In this document: positions 5,225 through 6,743 of the stretch, piece by piece
Numbering within the stretch: the stretch's first letter is position 1
Layout: the number at the start of each line of letters is the position of its first letter
Assembly (NCBI GenBank): GCA_025362415.1
Contig: JANYGM010000123.1
Location: 1-6,743, forward strand
Direction of reading: 5' to 3'
Length of the DNA stretch: 6,743 nucleotides
Origin: a bacterium
GTDB lineage: Bacteria; Bacteroidota; Bacteroidia; Cytophagales; Thermonemataceae
Notes under the pieces: generated by a model
Seen by the model: the letters and a program-made list of their open reading frames with translations, nothing else
Database searches by the model: none
What the model was told of the DNA's origin: nothing
Program-made: the position numbers and the translations under genes

Positions 5225-6479
5225 TCTTTTTTGTTGTTTCTGATGATTTGCTTGATGTATTTTTGAGATTTGTATTAAAATAAGGAATTGCACCATATCT
5301 TCCTCTCATATAATCTTCTTCTAGGTCATTTCCTAGTTTTACTTCATCATATTCAACGAGAGAATACAAATCAGATGCCCCATAATTATCTTTTTCTACA
5401 AAATAGATTTGGTCTCTTCTCAAATCAGCACGACTTAAAATATTGGTGTCGTGTGTGGCAAATATAAGCTGTGCGCCATTTTTATTGAGTTTAGGATTTT
5501 GAAAAAGTTTGATAATAGAAAGTGTAAGTAAAGGGTGCAGTTTGGCATCAAGTTCGTCAATAACTAGAATTTCACCAAATTCAAGTGCGTAAAAAATAGC
5601 TCCAGACAAATCAATCATTTTATTTGTTCCCGAGCTTTCTTGTTTGAGTGCATCAAATTCAATGTTTCTCACAAATTTTTTACTATTGTCAAAAACTTTA
5701 TGAATAGTATTTAATTTTGTTTTAACTAATATGTTTGTATTCTTTGAGATATTTTCATCTATATTTACTTCTTCTTTCTCTATTTTTACTGCCTCAAATC
5801 CTAAATCAAGTTGAATAAAATAATCCGTCAATATTTTGTTTGATTTAGGATTATCAAATTCTTTAAGTGTGAACTCTCTATATTGGTTGTGATTTATCCC
5901 AGATATTATATTGAAATTTCTAAACCAATTCATTATTCCAGCCGCTATTTTCCCATTAAATTGGTCTACAACACTCAAAAACAATGCGTTATCCCTTGTT
6001 TTTATTTCTAAATCCTCTCCTTCTTTGTAATCCGCCATTACTTCAATACCGTCATTTTCTCTTAAAAATAATGCTTTTTCTGTTTTTCCTTTGATTTCAA
6101 ATAACCATTCAGATTTTATAGCTGTTTGATCATTTTCAAAACCATAACGGTATTTGGTATTTTCTGCTAAAAAAACTATTTCAAAGAAAGTAGGCTGATT
6201 CTCTGTATCAATATTCAAAGAAAAAGGTTCATAACGCAATAGAGCAGTTGAACCCTTTTCAAAATTTCCTTCTATAATGTTTTTCATTACACTTATTCCT
6301 TCTAATAAATTTGATTTACCAGATGAATTTGCGCCATAAACAACGGCAGTAGAAAGAAATTTATACTTAGATTTTTTGACAATATTTTTAGGATAATCAG
6401 TAATAGGCGCAAGCTCCATACTTAGCGTTTTCTTATCTGAAAATGACCTAAAATTGCCTATTGTGAAGTTAAAAAGCAT
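5202..6479 (-). CDS. rloA: RloA/AbiLi-type AAA15 (ABC/SMC-like) ATPase
   Basis: This 425-aa ATPase has the OLD/RecF-like layout. The N-terminus MLFNFTIGNFRSFSDKKTLS is the typical AAA15 opening. Walker A is GANSSGKSN (49-57). The signature region is ESSGTNKMIDLSG (281-293). Walker B is ILVID with catalytic E309 (304-309). The D-loop region LDAKLHP spans 310-316, and the switch histidine is H343 in FATHD. The C-terminal motif GRYGAIPYF is characteristic of RloA-like proteins. In related pairs (AbiL, PARIS AriA/AriB, Gabija) the ATPase senses or assembles, and a Toprim or other nuclease partner acts. Here the downstream gene encodes an RloB-type Toprim protein overlapping by 23 nt, so the two probably form one complex. 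All ATPase motifs are intact. No restriction-modification genes are visible in the window. Confidence 0.9.
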   Translation of the reverse strand: MLFNFTIGNFRSFSDKKTLSMELAPITDYPKNIVKKSKYKFLSTAVVYGANSSGKSNLLEGISVMKNIIEGNFEKGSTALLRYEPFSLNIDTENQPTFFEIVFLAENTKYRYGFENDQTAIKSEWLFEIKGKTEKALFLRENDGIEVMADYKEGEDLEIKTRDNALFLSVVDQFNGKIAAGIMNWFRNFNIISGINHNQYREFTLKEFDNPKSNKILTDYFIQLDLGFEAVKIEKEEVNIDENISKNTNILVKTKLNTIHKVFDNSKKFVRNIEFDALKQESSGTNKMIDLSGAIFYALEFGEILVIDELDAKLHPLLTLSIIKLFQNPKLNKNGAQLIFATHDTNILSRADLRRDQIYFVEKDNYGASDLYSLVEYDEVKLGNDLEEDYMRGRYGAIPYFNTNLKNTSSKSSETTKKNGKEDKN

Positions 6480-6506
6480 TTTTTGTTTTATTTTTATTGA
6501 TAAATA

Positions 6507-6539
6507 CTTATCTAAAAAGACGAAAAGGATAATACAAAA
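6507..6539 (-). promoter_or_regulatory. Weak candidate promoter for the rloA-rloB pair
   Basis: On the minus strand TTTTG (6539-6535) is followed after 20 nt by TAGATAAG (6514-6507), matching four of six fixed TAnnTTTG positions. Transcription would begin near 6500, about 20 nt before the ATPase start. The -33 element would lie in the loop and the stem edge of the preceding terminator hairpin. An imperfect palindrome GATAAATACTTATC (6499-6512) covers the presumed start site and could be an operator. All of this is tentative. Confidence 0.22.
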
Positions 6540-6555
6540 TTTAGTATTATCCTTT
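6524..6555 (-). terminator. Hairpin terminator after the upstream partial gene
   Basis: A perfect 12-bp stem, AAAGGATAATAC with GTATTATCCTTT, encloses an 8-nt loop. On the minus strand it is followed by TCGTCTTTTT. It lies 15 nt after the stop of the partial gene at 6571 and ahead of the ATPase gene, so it probably separates the two transcripts. Confidence 0.65.
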
Positions 6556-6570
6556 CTTGATAAATAAACT

Positions 6571-6743
6571 TTATATTTTCATTATCCAACCTCTTGTGTC
6601 TGCTATTCTACCGTGTTTGAGTTCGTTTAGCTCTTCCAAAACTCGTATAGAAAACTCTCTTGTTTCTGGTGCTGGCAAAGTATAATCAGTTCCATTGATG
6701 TTCATAACCACAATATGCGCAATGGTTGCAGCTGTTCCTGCAC
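6571..6743 (-). CDS. C-terminal end of an unidentified protein (partial)
   Basis: The minus strand has an open frame from the right window edge to TAA at 6571-6573: 56 visible residues, beginning AGTAATIAHIVV and ending RGWIMKI. The start lies outside the window. I do not recognise the family. The segment has a small-residue/hydrophobic stretch, then a polar region (TDYTLPAPETREFS) and a charged helix-like part (RVLEELNELKHGR). A terminator follows within 15 nt, which supports this being the true gene end. Alternative frames hit stops sooner. Confidence 0.6.
   Translation of the reverse strand, partial: AGTAATIAHIVVMNINGTDYTLPAPETREFSIRVLEELNELKHGRIADTRGWIMKI

Overview
The window reads as a piece of an AT-rich genome from the phylum Bacteroidota, most likely Cytophagales (inference). 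It carries a partial PorU2-type C25 peptidase typical of type IX secretion. Gene starts lack purine-rich Shine-Dalgarno sites. Several intergenic regions carry the Bacteroidota promoter pattern (TTTG, about 20 nt, TAnnTTTG). All protein genes lie on the minus strand. The one clear plus-strand unit is an RNA gene.

Left part (1-4034): read along the minus strand, an Lrp/AsnC-family regulator (3996-3526) is followed by a shikimate kinase (3459-2902, aroK-like) and then a secreted PorU2-like C25-family peptidase (from 2830, running off the left edge). A clean -7 element sits just upstream of the regulator. A second plausible promoter sits between the kinase and the peptidase. A heptamer repeat lies between regulator and kinase, and the kinase carries an in-frame 12-bp triplicated repeat.

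Middle (4035-4546): there is no protein gene here. It holds what looks like a complete plus-strand RNA gene: a promoter (4082-4113), a leader with a heptamer array (4123-4157), a 158-nt RNA with a tRNA(Leu)-like class II fold (4197-4354), and a strong intrinsic terminator (4380-4411). The RNA keeps the acceptor, D, anticodon-type and T arms and the expected tertiary pairs. Its loop triplet is AUC, its discriminator is G, and its variable region is about 89 nt. I do not recognise it as a known tRNA. It is the most unusual object in the window.

Right part (4489-6570): a second perfect hairpin terminator, then a two-gene unit of an AAA15/RloA-type ATPase (6479-5202) and an RloB-type Toprim-like protein (5224-4547) that overlap by 23 nt. 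Gene pairs of this build (RloA/RloB, AbiL-like; conceptually like PARIS AriA/AriB and OLD/Gabija) are known or suspected phage-defence modules. A hairpin terminator separates the pair from the 3' end of an unidentified upstream gene (6571-6743).

Working picture: a metabolic/regulatory block and a T9SS-linked protease gene on the left, a defence module on the right, and a tRNA-like RNA gene in the boundary between them. The last arrangement recalls tRNA-adjacent accessory islands, but no integrase or att duplication is visible.
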